64,000 nt of DNA, from the NCBI GenBank assembly GCA_036362985.1, contig JAYGXS010000009.1, positions 14,843,664 to 14,907,663 on the forward strand, written 5' to 3'. The notes below the pieces were generated by a model. That model had not been told where the DNA came from and did not search any database. It saw only the letters and a program-made list of their open reading frames with translations. This DNA comes from Ligula intestinalis (taxonomy: Eukaryota > Platyhelminthes > Cestoda > Diphyllobothriidea > Diphyllobothriidae). Shown one piece after another: positions 1-10,797 of the stretch (positions within the stretch are counted from its first letter, which is position 1; each line of letters starts with the position of its first letter). A program made the translations under genes and the position numbers.

Positions 1-32
1 ACTTGGGTCAACTCAAATTAAGCAAATCTGCC

Positions 33-135
33 AAACCAACTTAATAAAAATTCTTTTTCTCTAAGAGGGTAATACAGGCATGGAATGCCCTTCCTGCGGA
101 TATTGTCATGTCCCTTTCCGTGGATTTGGTGAGCC
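33..135 (+). mobile_element. Non-LTR retrotransposon 3' ORF remnant (family A C-terminus)
   Basis: One plus-strand frame reads FFFSKRVIQAWNALPADIVM, which matches the C-terminal end of the better preserved family A element at 33438-33677 (motif RVVEAWNALPEDIVM followed by SVDAFK). This tail is typical of the region after the reverse transcriptase thumb in Jockey/CR1-type elements. Only about 30 codons remain and the similarity stops near 135. It is a dead fragment, and the left part may lie outside the window. Confidence 0.7.
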
Positions 136-529
136 CATGGCCACACCACCTATTTGCCTATGCAACGAAATGGGAATTTTCGCCAAACTAAAACCTCTGT
201 TTGTTCCAATATACTCTATTGAATCAATTAAATCAACATGACCTCCTGTTGTGAATTGAGGGAGATTCAACCTCTTACTGGCGGGATTTAGAGAAGAAGG
301 GAAATTTGACCTTACGTAGGCGGAAGTAAAAAAATGAGGAGCCGGGTTGCAGAAAATGTATAAGAAGGTTATTTTTATAAGCCAAAGCAAAAAGGACTTC
401 TAAAGGCCCATCCTGCCAATATTTGTTATTAAAATTGAATGTGAGGAATAGACGTTTGCCTGCAAATTTTGCGCAGGAGAACAAAGTTGAAAAGTAATAG
501 GTTAGGTGAATAACGTTCACCAATAACTA
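136..529. other. No gene seen
   Basis: Short open frames on the minus strand here have no recognisable motif and overlap each other. I see no coding or repeat structure that I can support. Confidence 0.5.
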
Positions 530-780
530 CTGGGGCTCACATTTTCCGCTCTGCTTCGTAGCGCATTTTCAAGTCCCACTAGCAGCCGCACTGCGGCTAG
601 TGCTCTAGACAGAAATTAATGTCAGCAAAGGCAATGAAAACTGGAATGGCCATTACTGGCCCATTGGCCTTCATCAGCCAGTCGTACCCAACCCTAAGTG
701 GTGCCTCCCCATGGCTCGAACCCGCGACCATTTGATGAGCTGTCAAGCGCTCTAACCACTGAGCCATGAGCTCGTCGTGT
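530..780 (-). repeat. tRNA-derived SINE-like element
   Basis: Read on the minus strand, the head at about 690-775 contains an A-box-like stretch (TGGCTCAGTGG) with a perfect D-stem (GCTC/GAGC) and a B-box-like stretch (GGTTCGAGCC), the two internal RNA polymerase III promoter elements. The anticodon arm is imperfect (only a TTGA/TCAA stem, and no U33), so this is not a working tRNA. About 150 bp of non-tRNA body follows toward 530. A tRNA head with an unrelated body is the architecture of a SINE. The outer ends are not defined because I found no second full copy. Confidence 0.5.
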
Positions 781-1667
781 CACTTGTCAAGACCGGGACA
801 TTTTGACACTCGTTGACTGATCGCTAACTGAATTCATTTGTTCCGCTTTGCTCATTCTGGAAGCCCGTCAGCGGCAGCAAAGCGTGGTAGTGCGCGTCAG
901 TCATTCGCGTTTACCAGTTCTCTCGAATGTAAATTGCAAACTTTTTCTCGGAAGACCAGCGTCCTGCGATTTCTTCGTTATCGAATTTGCAAAGTCAACT
1001 ATATTCAAAATTAAAGTGTTTGACTGAAGTTAAAAATTAAAACCACACGATGCAAGTATGTTTCGGTGACTAACTGACACATAGTCGTTTACTCAAGGTT
1101 TTCTTTAGCGGCACCCACTGAAGGACAAAATCGCCAATTCATCATACATACAATTGCAATTAAAATCACGAACACGTTGGTTAAACTTCTTTTGCGGCCT
1201 ATTTCAGACATAAATTATAAAAGGACACTTGCCTTTCATAAGACAGAAAATGTGGTTGTCCTGGCTACAGTCCAATCTAGATTAAAGCGAGACAAACACA
1301 ACCCTGGTAAAAATGCTTGCCAACAAGGTGCGAAACGTGTGGTTTGTTGGTGACGGCACTACTATTTTTATTCTTTGTTGTGTCCTGTACTAAACAAAAT
1401 AAGATTTATCCAACGCTTTCTTGTGGTAGCCTCTCTGCTTGGTATTTAAGACTCACTCAGGTTTTACTTCTGCGCCCACACGGACTTGCGATTCGAACGC
1501 TTTTGGATGCATCCGACCGAAAAAAAATTGCTATCCCCACCTTCAAAAACCCAATTAAAAGCCAGATGCGATGGCATGTTCATCAAAAACTTAACTTCTT
1601 TCAAACAGAATTACTTTTGGCCACCTGCAGAATCAACACTGGTTGTAAGTAACTACTTAATGAGGGT
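781..1667. other. Intergenic sequence, nothing recognised
   Basis: Short plus-strand frames around 1317-1671 show no known motif. Composition is mixed and I see no repeat structure. Confidence 0.4.
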
Positions 1668-2131
1668 GTGAGATACGATGCGGTCCAGCCAGATAATAGA
1701 GGAGAGAATGTATCCCAACATGTTTAAGCTAATTGAATAGAATAAGGCGTGGAAGGCCATAGTGTCAGGGAGAATTTTCTAAGGTAGGAACAAGCGTAGT
1801 ATGTAAGCAATAGGAGAGGTGACATCCAGATGAGTGCAGTCCACAGTCGCATTCTGACAAGTCGATCACCGGGTCTGGAGGTCTGCAACCGAAAAGTGAG
1901 TCGTCGGCTCTGGAAGTGAATGAGCGTAAACAAATCGTCCGCATCTCGGGCACTGGTCTAACCTTGAGAAGTGGTTGGCTAGTGAGACTAGACCGCCTTG
2001 AGATAGCCAGACAAGAGTGACCTTGAATGGAGGCCTTGACTATGATGTCTTGTGAACGCGTGGTGGTCACGCCAGCCATGACCTAGTCCGCGTGGCGTCC
2101 GGGGAAAGTATGACTAAGAAAGGGGGTCGCT
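1668..2131 (-). repeat. Solo Gypsy-type LTR
   Basis: On the minus strand this matches the LTR at 29812-30336. It begins near a (T)AGCGACC start, contains the pyrimidine-rich stretch that ends in CTGGCCTTYCACGCC, and then a GGGATACATTCTCTC segment. A further copy lies at 19859-20290 in the same orientation; the two share long blocks such as the GGTCTGCAACCGAA segment on the plus strand. No adjacent gag or pol is visible, so I infer a solo LTR. The boundaries are approximate. Confidence 0.6.
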
Positions 2132-2363
2132 AAAAGGGTATACCTTTTAGATTGATGTTCCCTACGGTTAGATATCCAGGCGTGTATTTTTTACAATATT
2201 CAAGCATGAATATTAGTTCTTTTACTCACCGGCTAGCCAATACTGTGTTCTTCAACTTTTTACTCATAGCAAGGCATTTTTTGCTTCTACTAATGTGTGT
2301 AATTATGCTATGTTTTCAGATTCATCTGACCATTAAATTCGTATTTCGGCAGGGGATTCCTTG

Positions 2364-2538
2364 GTAGCGCACGAATGTTCTTATTTATATTTACATGCGT
2401 ACTCCCACGCTTCCTGCAAGCTAGAAACTTGGGGCTTTTTACATACGATATCACTATCCAACCCGAACCCTTACCCTAACCTTCACAGAAATTCCTTGAG
2501 TAAGCATGTAAATATAAATAAGAACATTCTTGCGCTAC
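2364..2538. mobile_element. MITE-like element with 41-bp terminal inverted repeats
   Basis: The left arm 2364-2404 and the reverse complement of the right arm 2498-2538 are the same 41-bp sequence except at two positions. Both begin GTAGCGCA and carry the AT-rich core TTATTTATATTTACATG. The 93-bp centre contains no open frame; it includes a short CCCTTACCCTAACC run that resembles two telomere-type units. Short size, long terminal inverted repeats and lack of coding capacity fit a non-autonomous DNA transposon. I could not recognise a clear target-site duplication, so the superfamily is open. Confidence 0.65.
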
Positions 2539-2964
2539 TCAAAAAAACCCTGCCCGTATTTTATCTTTTGCATTTCATACTGTCCTCCATGGAGAATTCA
2601 GCATAGTGCAAATGGTGCCCTCTTTATTGCGCATATAATGTTATGCTGGTCCAAAAATGTGGAGCAAACACTTAGTTCAGTATAGTTCACTATATTTAGG
2701 GTAGTAGCAATGCCTTTGAAGACCCTATTGGGAACAGAATGCATGAAATATTCAACATAAAATATGTCACTATAAACAGTGAGTAACATATATACATGTA
2801 CAAATTTTAACGTGTGCGTGTGAGCAGGCAGAATAGTCTCTTGTGTACATAATATATCCAACATAAAATGTGTTACTGTAAAATAGTGAGAAGCATATAC
2901 AACTGTAAAGTTTTATCTATAGGTATTTCTGGGGCGTAAATTATTCCTGCTTCCTTGTACAGAT

Positions 2965-3600
2965 GAACGGTAAGCGGTAAGTAGATGTTCATCGAGTTTT
3001 CCTTCCAGACACCGATGACTCATTGTGAGAACGACTGCTTGCGGACATCTAGATGGGATAGGGCTCCCCGCAGTTTGAGGGAATTTCCACGGAGGTTGGT
3101 TGAAGTGACGAAGGCGAAGAAGTCATCAAACTTCAGGGCACACTCCCGATTCCTCACGAGGCGGTACGTCTATATGAGGTCGCCGCGGATTTGTCTATAC
3201 TCAAGGGGAAAACGTTAAGTGCTTCTAGTCTACATTCGTAGGATGAAGACTTTAGGCCCTTCACAATTTTCGTTGCCCTTCGCTGAATTCTTTCCAGCAT
3301 CTGGTTATCTTTGTGCATCCATGGTCACCACGCCTGAACGCTATACTCCAGATGTGAGCGATAAATTTTCCATAGATTTTGCCAAATAGTTTTTTGTCTA
3401 TGTCGACAAAAGTTCGCTTAATGGCAAGCATAACACTGTTCGCCCTCTTGGCAGCCCTAGCACACTGTAAAGACGGCTTCAGGGATGGCACAATGGAGTA
3501 GATTATCAATATTTTTTCTTTTTCAGCGGTGATACCCATGTAAGCATTCATGGAGGCAAGCTCGGCGCGTGAACAGTTTCGATCATTCATTATTAGGCAC
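2965..3600 (-). mobile_element. Non-LTR retrotransposon RT C-terminal fragment (family A)
   Basis: The minus strand encodes the region after the RT active site of a Jockey/CR1-like element. A stretch PSLQCARAAKRANSVM, then KLFGKIYG, is followed by the HKD..LERVQRRATK-type segment and, in another frame, a C-terminal block (GDLI, TSTNLRGN, KLRG). The same order of blocks occurs in the family A copy at 33438-34995. Frameshifts and stops interrupt it (for example within 3230-3260 and near 3175). The RT catalytic domain is absent, so this is a 5'-truncated, inactive copy. Confidence 0.75.
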
Positions 3601-5206
3601 TTAAAATATTATAAGCAATGATGGAATAACAAAAATCAAGCATTCGCTCCGCAGTAAGTAAGGTGGAGAGGGGTCTTAGGGCTTAAAGAGTCAGATTCTT
3701 GGCATATCAACGGATCAGAGAGAGGGGATAATAGGCAAAGGGTTTGATAATAAGGTCAATTTGCTGCAGCGTCGTTGAAGTGTTACGTGCGAGGAGGAGT
3801 GTAGGCGCATGCTGATGTATTCTTTGGCCAAGGGTGCCTTAATGCCTGTATAAACCCCTTCTTGCGCACGAAATTAGGTTTATCAGCCGAATGATGATTG
3901 TCTCTGTTTTCGTAAGTATTCTTTGACGCAGGAACTTGAAGTGCTTTTTGTAGGCACTTAACAAATGACTCAGAACGCTTGGTTGACGCCTAATCGATGA
4001 CCTTGGTCAACCAAGTGGGCCAAAGTCATGCTATATATGGATTATACCAGGCTTCGGTTGAGCCGGGCTGGATGGTGTTCTCAAATCCGCTTGCATAGTC
4101 GCCTTATTTTCGAACAATATAAGCTGCTCCACAGGAGCAAGTTAACGCGCAGAGCTCAGAAACGTGTGTCTGTCCCTCACCCTTACTGTTGATTGAATAC
4201 TGTAACTTTGCTCACTCCACTCTCCCTTATGTCATTTTAATTGCATGATCATGTATAATCGAAAACTTTACGTTTGCCTTACTTGACTTCCTGAATACTT
4301 ACATGGGTATCATCACTGAGGGCTAGCCGAAGTACTATGTCCACGTAGACTGCATAAAAACGCGGATTCAGTGTCATATTTTAAATTTGGGCATTGGAAT
4401 CTGTTACGAGCCCAGTCATTAGGAATTCGGAGGCTTTGATGCTCGTTTTTCTGACGCTATTCGTTAGGTGAAAACGCATTTACCGTCGAAGTGTTTGTAA
4501 ACCAATGTTGACATGTAACTTCTGACATGGTATAAATGAGCTAAAACCTCCGAGATCAAAATTTTCCGATTATCGTTATTTCTTAAATCTTTTTTCCACT
4601 TAATAGATGCAGCATCAAAATATGTCGATAAATTAAGCATTTTCTTTTCCAGGAAAATAATATTACTACCAGAAAACTGTACTTTTAAGATAAAAATTAT
4701 AAATAATAGGGATTTTTCCGTGCACATTTATCAAGTAGGCTCGCTAATTCAGAGCCATTACTTTTATAAATACTCTGGAAAGTTTAAACGCATATCCTGA
4801 ACGATAAAAATGCCCCCAGATGAGAAAGAGTATAAAGGTATTCATTAAATTGTGACTTGACGCAAACAATTCTACGAAACAGAAAACAAATCAGTTGGAT
4901 ATATTATCCATATGCTCTCACACTAGTGCCGCTTTTTAATTAGTAATAAAACATTCTGAGCAGTCACATTGCTGACGAAAGCATATTTCTGGGTATTAAA
5001 TGAATAAAAAATTAATTTTTAATAGCATATCAAGTCTGAAACGAAAGCCATTTATTAGAGGCACGGTTCAGGCTTATAAACCCTCATTAGGCACGTCAAC
5101 AGACGATGGAATTTCCGGCAGACTCCAGGGGACTTTATGCGCCAACGGACTGACGATCCTTTCATTTTAATGCAGTGTGATTATGGACTGCCAGCGAAGA
5201 CGGAGC
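3601..5206. other. AT-rich intergenic sequence downstream of the GPCR
   Basis: No coding frame with a recognisable motif. A minus-strand AATAAA (plus-strand TTTATT at 5051-5056) lies about 150 bp beyond the GPCR stop codon and could be its polyadenylation signal. The frame at 4464-4727 is AT-driven and has no motif. Confidence 0.4.
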
Positions 5207-6292
5207 TCAGCTCGGATCATTCTCTAGTAGCCGCGCTCGTTTCGCGCATTCACAGCGCAACATCCGCAGTAGTCTCCGCCTGTACCTGCCCCAGTAGACA
5301 ATGTTGACAAAAAAATCTGCCGTAAAGTTCAACTGGGAGCCCAGAGCTGCCATATAAGAGCACATCTGGAGGGCGACCAAGTAGGCACATGAAGAGGGGA
5401 AGACGCAACGTAACATAATCTGAATTATGCTCACAGGCACCAGAGGTAGCATAAAGAGAGTGAAGGTGATTGTGACAGTAAGGAGGGCACGAGTCAGTTT
5501 GAGCCCACGAACAGCATTGTAGGTGGTGTTCGTGTTCTCTCCATTGATCTCAGCCGGCTGTGTCTGCAGCTCCGACTGTTCCTGACGAAAGCGATCCGAC
5601 CGCCGAAGACCACGTCCAACCTGCACGCCGCAGACCATGAGGATACTCCATGGAATTAGCGTGACCATGACGCTATCGGTCCAGGAGTGTATTTGGCAAA
5701 GCCATGACACCACCTGTGACCACTCTGGTCCCACATTCTCAACTGCCAGCAGGAAGATGAGAGGAGGTCGAATCATGGCGGAAAATCCAAAACAGGCAGC
5801 TATCAGGCAACCATTGATTCTTTCATTCCACCACACTTTTCTGCGTATTGGAAAGCAAATAACCAGGAAGCGCTCCACGCCGATTAGGACAACCAACTAA
5901 TTCCGCAGGCTTACGAGGATATTTACCAGGGAACAATCGGGCAGCAGGTATCCAATTGACTTGTAGAACTCTATCCAGGTAGAGTCCGCTCTGTAGAATA
6001 CTAGTGGTTGAAGATAGAGCAGAGAGAAGATGAGAAAATGTGCATCAGTCAGTGACGTGAAGACGAGGAGCTTGCGAGTCGTTCGCGGGGTCGTAGTGTC
6101 CCGACAAAACTAACAGATGCTGAGAGCACTGGTGACGACGCCTACCGCACACACGAGAAGGCCGATGACTGAGAGGAATATGAATCGGTTGAAATTGAGA
6201 AAATCTCCGTTGGTTGGTCCTCCCAACCAAGTCTCTGTCTGCAAACAAGAAGCATTTGAGTTTGCGGATGCATTTTTAGCCATTTTTGGCAT
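5207..6292 (-). pseudogene. Intronless class A (rhodopsin-like) GPCR with two in-frame TAG codons
   Basis: A single frame of 361 codons starts at ATG 6290-6292 and ends before the stop at 5207-5209. It encodes a seven-helix receptor. The N-terminus has Asn-Ala-Ser glycosylation sites. TM1 is about residues 37-60, TM3 begins near Cys120, and the DRY position reads E140-R141-F142. TM4 is about 162-184, the second extracellular loop has Cys199, TM5 is about 207-225, TM6 contains FMLPLVP (about 266-292), and TM7 carries NFTADFFVNIVY in place of NPxxY (about 305-335), followed by a basic tail. Codons 61 and 132 are TAG; the frame continues without shift across both, one after TM1 and one inside TM3. 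Overall style resembles FMRFamide/neuropeptide-type invertebrate receptors, but the ligand cannot be told. It could be a young pseudogene or contain two assembly errors. Splicing out the stops is unlikely because they fall inside helix-coding sequence. Confidence 0.8.
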
Positions 6293-7689
6293 GTTCCAAA
6301 CTTAACTGACATTAACCGGTTTGCTGCAAAGGCATTTTATAAATGGATTACTTGAACTTCCACCCAACAGTCTGCATTTTCTAGGGTTTAGACAATTGTA
6401 AGTGGATAACAATTCGACCAATCAGAAGAGAATATCGATGACTATATGAATTAGGTATAGAGATAAATAACACTGTTTTGCCCCATTGAGGTCTGCCGCA
6501 TACCACGTGCCACGATTTTTTTCGCAACTTTGAAGTATGAAAGAAACCAAACGTTTTTTGGAAAGAATGCCATGATTAATTATTGCTGTATATTCTTCGT
6601 GATTAACGCATTATGGTAGGTTGTCAAGTCGGCTTTCAAAGTACATACTTTTGGCGTGCATTGATAAAAGTTCGAGTTGTAAATTATCGAAAGGACTTGT
6701 TATTAATCTGATGGGTTTTCTACTATGAAACTTAGTGCCATCTGTTTTACTTAGCGATAAAATACAGGAGAAACGAATGATTAAAAATGTCGGCTTATTT
6801 GGATTCAAAATAGCCTGCATAATGAGAGTGATGTAACTACGCAGTGAAAAGTCTACGGTTCATGTCGCGCATAATTCATTAACGGAAGCAAGTCTTTCCA
6901 CATATTTTACTAATGAACTTTATCAAAATCACATTTTACGAAAGTTTATGTTCGGGCATGGGTTAAGGCATATCCGTGAAGTTCGCACATAACGATTGGG
7001 GTCACATTAGTGGTAACGGTTTGGACGTTCAGGGCTAGAAATCTGTTGATAAGCCCTCGCATGTTGCATGCAAAAGCATGACAAAATTTGATTATGTTAT
7101 TTTGATCTTATGAGTGGATTTAAATCAGAGGAAGCATTTTAGTAAGTAAAACTGCCTTTTAATTAAGTTTATTATGGGTAATGGACATCAATTTTGACAA
7201 AATTGGGAGTCGTCTCATATTGAAAGAACTTCCTATACTATTAAGTATGACAGAACCGAACTTTTTGTTAATATGCAGTATGCTACAAGAAAAATCCACA
7301 AAAAGTAAAAAAGCGCAAAATAAACTCCTTTCAGAACCAAAAAAATATCGTCCAAAGCCGTTCAGATTCAGGTTAAGTCAAGTTAAAAGACTCGCATTTA
7401 TTTTGAATAACAAGGAACACTTTCAGTTTTAAAACCATTTTTTGCTGAATTGTGAAGCTTTTTGCCATTTGCGTCTTTTTACTGCATCAAGTGTTAAGGT
7501 TTTAACCGAAAACTTGTCATATATTATCGTGAATGTTTAGGTAACAGCAGAGTTTATTAAATCTCAATCTGGCATAAATATACCTTTTGTACGATATGAT
7601 TTAAAATTATTCCAGTCGCCTACTCCACACTTGCGACAGGAGTTCTTGTCGTTATTTTCTTTTTGACTCGGGAGGCGAACTCAAGTTAA
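6293..7689. other. AT-rich intergenic sequence
   Basis: Upstream of the GPCR on its strand. The frame at 7181-7432 is lysine-rich and AT-driven with no motif. No repeats recognised. Confidence 0.4.
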
Positions 7690-8525
7690 TTCCACCAAAT
7701 TTGACTTATCGTAAGTCGGCTTATTATTCTTTTTCGCTTCAGGCAGCTAATTGCGCTCATATTAACACTTTTGGTCAACAATCTCGCACTCTAGACTTGC
7801 GTCTGCGACGCTCATTTCTTTGGATATTTACCATCGCTGACGTTCATACCGCTATTCGCGGCGCTGATTTTCTATCATTTTTCGGTCTTCTCGTTGACAT
7901 CAAGTCCCATAAAGTACTTGACTCTAAGACATCTGTATACTGTTAGTTTTCTACTCAAAACCTTTCATCCTCTAGACCACGCATTTCAGCAATCCATTCG
8001 TGCACTTCCTGTCCTCGTTTAATTTTGGAACTTTATTTTATCACACGTCCTCACAATTTGACCAGCCGATTAAGCACTCCATCGTGCGCTATATTTCAAC
8101 TACCGGACCACCCGTTTTTAGTCGTCCTTGTTATTTAACCGCCGACAAGATAGCTATCTCAAGGGTTGAGTCCAGTTATGTGATGGAGCTATGCATAGCT
8201 AGGTCTTCCACTAGTCCATGGGCTGCACCTTTGCATATGATGTGTAAAAAGTATCTCGTTGGCTGGCGCCCATGTGGGAATTACCGAAAATTGAACACTT
8301 GTACTGTGCCCGACAGATATCTACTTCCCCATCTCCATTTTTTTCATCTAGCCTAGCTGGAGCACTAATGTTTTCCAGTAATAACTTAGTCAAAACTTTC
8401 CATCAGATACGCGTTGCTCTGTATGCCATTTCAAAAGCGGCGATTCCACCATCGTTTGCTCTGTTCGAGTTTTTCAGGATGCCCTTTGGAATACGCAACT
8501 GTGCTCAGACTTTTCAACTATTCCA
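7690..8525 (+). mobile_element. Ty3/Gypsy pol fragment: protease and N-terminal RT
   Basis: The first block (about 7740-7945) has a retropepsin-like pattern: FGQQSRTLDLRLRR, then FTIADVHTAI and GADFLSFFGLLVD, the usual start and end of a Gypsy protease. After about 130 bp comes [21 protein letters not shown], then [11 protein letters not shown] and VPDRY, followed after a frameshift near 8350 by LVKTFHQI and ALFEFFRMPFG and QTFQ. In motif A the catalytic aspartate of xDLxxAYHQ is Asn (NNLVKTFHQI), so this RT would be dead. It stops abruptly at about 8525, where a non-LTR RT begins. No LTR adjoins directly. Confidence 0.8.
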
Positions 8526-9176
8526 TGCGTCAGTTGCTACTGGGTGCCTACCCTCCAACTGGAATTCCGCAACGATCACTCGCTTTTCAAGAATGGAAGC
8601 CGAGCGTCTGCGAATAATTACAGGCTGGTGGATCTTACCTTTACTTGTTGCAAAACCATGGAAAGAATCATTAGGACAGCGCTGATGCAGCTCTTCGAGC
8701 AGAACCACGTCCTTTCGCAACGGTAGATCCTGCCTTACGAATATGTTTTCCGTACTAGAAAGCTAAACCAAAGCACATGAAGAAGGCAAAATTGTGCATG
8801 CCATCTACATTGACTTCAATAAGGCTTTCGACAGCGTCCCTCGCCAACGCCTCCTGCATAAACTGCGCACCGCAGGAGTTCGTGGGAACCTATTCCTATA
8901 GCTCCAAAACCTCTTAACTAGACGGTCCCAAAGTGTACAAGTCGGACGTCCGCAGTTCTCTGGTGGTACCTGTGGTTAGTGACGTCCCAAGGGCCTCAGT
9001 TTTAGGTTCCGCAGTATTCCTTGTTTTCAGCAACGACTGCGTCAGGGACCTAGAATGTAATATCACCTTGTTCGCTGACGAAATAAAAGTATGGAAAAGG
9101 GTTCTTTCTCAGAAGCATAAGCAGGGATATTCTCGCCAAATTGTTGATTTCAGACATTGTGTGGAACCCAGTTAAG
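8526..9176 (+). mobile_element. Non-LTR RT fragment (family A) joined to Gypsy RT
   Basis: Immediately after the Gypsy QTFQ block the plus strand encodes GCLPSNWNSATITPLF-like sequence, then YRLVDLTFTCCKTMERII, matching fingers/palm of family A (AGCLPADWKSAWITPLYKGG and SICCKIMKKVV at 34700s). The block with FNKAFDSV-like coding (about 8805-8840) and SVLGSAVFLVF...LFADEIKVW (about 8990-9095) continue the palm; the FADD box reads FADE. Several frameshifts and stops occur. The sharp switch from one RT type to another at 8525 suggests insertion of a truncated copy or a recombination junction. Confidence 0.75.
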
Positions 9177-9189
9177 CCTCCCGGATGAT

Positions 9190-9590
9190 AAGTAAGGTCC
9201 CATCAAACTACCTCAAGTCCCAGCATCTGCTAGCAACAGCAGAAGCGGCCGCTGTCACGTTGAGAAGGCCAGTCTTGTGTGCACAAGAGAACCTACTGCA
9301 AGCTCCTTGCCTGGTATGGCCAATGGTCGCCTAAATGACCGCAATTTTCTGTGATTTCTCTCTTTTTTCCTCTCCCCTTGTACTGGATTCCACAAAACGT
9401 CATTGCTACAAAACCAGCCGTTTCTTATCGACTCCCAACGCCCCCCGCCTCCTCATTTCCCATGGCTCCTTTTTATGAACTGATTAACTTAGATGACAGC
9501 ATGTTCTGCCTTTGACCCCGGTCCTGCATAAATCTAATAGCACAATGAGACTTTATCAAAGGCCTATGTACTCTCGCCAACTGCTCTTCT
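9190..9590 (+). repeat. Dispersed repeat, plus-oriented copy
   Basis: This segment shares ordered blocks with the reverse complement of 9675-10117: an ACTACC..AAGTCC start, AGCAGAAGC, GCTCCxTGCCTxGxATGGCCAA, a C-rich tract, and an end block resembling GAGACTTTATCAAAGGC..ATGTACTCTCGCC. There is no coding sequence. The two copies are tail to tail about 85 bp apart. Family type unknown. Confidence 0.55.
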
Positions 9591-9674
9591 TAATTCTCTG
9601 AAGGGTAGTTTTGCAATATTAAAGAAATTGGAAAAGTATTCTCAAGTTGCGAAAATTTCGATCAGATAATTCAG

Positions 9675-10117
9675 GAGAGTACGTGGCGAGCATACGTATA
9701 CTTTCGATGAACTCTCATCGGGCCAATTACCTTCATATGGGAAGGGACAAAAGATGCATGGTAAATTGCAGATAATTATGCTTTTAGTCACAGGCGAATT
9801 AGTCATGGGAATAGGGGAGGGGGTGGGGTTGGTAAAAGGCGGCTAGTTACGTGGCAACAAGGGAGGGGGGCGAGAGGGAGACAAAGCGTGGAAAATGCCG
9901 GTAGTTATCTGGCAGTTGGCCATGCTAGGCACGGAGCCTGTAGGAGGGCGGTTGCTTCTGCTCGTGCTAGTAACCGCTGACCCAAGGACTTTGGGTAGTT
10001 TGGTGGGCCCTTGTGCATAACCTTGCAAATTACCATGTACTTTTTACCCCTTCCCATATAAATATAATTGGCCCGATGAGAATTTATCGAAAGCATACGA
10101 ATGCTCACCATCTACTC
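9675..10117 (-). repeat. Dispersed repeat with about 105-bp terminal inverted repeats, minus-oriented copy
   Basis: The left end 9675-9782 and the reverse complement of 10014-10117 are clearly related throughout: both contain GAGCATxCGTATxCTTTCGAT, CTCATCGGGCCAATTA, ATATGGGAAGGG and CATGGTAAxTTGCA. The central 230 bp is the body shared with 9190-9590. Long terminal inverted repeats and lack of coding capacity suggest a non-autonomous foldback or MITE-like element. No target duplication was recognised. Confidence 0.6.
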
Positions 10118-10292
10118 TATAGGAACTTACTGTCAGCTATAATGCCTGTCACAGCATGTAAAAACCAGAACGGCACAGCAACGTGAAGCATCATTCTACC
10201 TGAAGACCTGTGCAAGTGTAGAAAGCGAAACGATAGTTATTGAAACCAAGTGCAAAGTCTCGCTGTGAGTTATGCAACACCGGAGGGAGTAG

Positions 10293-10797
10293 TGTTAAGA
10301 ATACAATAAGTAGTGAGTTTGTGGTGACTCACTTCACATAGGCGATCATGTCCGAAAGCCCACCGCTGCTAACGCGTGCGTCTACACTTAAAGGCGCCCT
10401 CTGCAACAGCTAATCAGGTTCCTCAAAGGCTAGCCTCTCTCGGTGGCAAATAAGACGCATGCACGCCTTGGTCGATGCAGTCTTTCTGGCCAATAACCTT
10501 TGCGGCAACCAGACAATGCCGTTCTCGCTGCTGCCTGCTGCTGAAAACCACACTTGGACTGCGGCTGGCTCTCCTGCCGGTTGTAGGCTATCTAAGTCAA
10601 TCTTCTCTCATCTGTTCTCCTCTCCCTGGTGTACACAATGCATTCTTCCTACTACTCTGGCCTTTAACGACTTCTCTTTTGCACTAAGTAGCCATGGTCT
10701 GAAGATGTCAGTAGCTGGGTTTAACTCACTTAACCCCCTGCGATAAGTTGACTGTTGCAGAAGTAGCAGATACGAGGCTGAGTAACACCTTCTAACA
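10293..10797 (+). repeat. LTR-like repeat preceded by a purine tract
   Basis: A polypurine run (GGAGGGAGTAG, 10282-10292) directly precedes TGTTAAG, and a CTAACA lies at 10792-10797, so the proposed ends form a TGTTA/TAACA pair. The interior (TCAATCTTCTCTCATCTGTTC, then TACACAATGCATTCTTCC and TCTGGCCTTTAACG) matches the pyrimidine-rich core of the LTRs at 29812 and 37244 and the minus copy at 43560-44015. I read it as a 3' LTR whose internal region is lost. The exact 3' end is uncertain. Confidence 0.5.

Noticed and set aside
2460..2485. Telomere repeat array
   Set aside because: Only about two imperfect CCCTAA-type units inside the MITE-like element; too short to be telomeric.
6117..6305. 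Plus-strand frame over the GPCR start
   Set aside because: Antisense shadow of the receptor's N-terminus and TM1.
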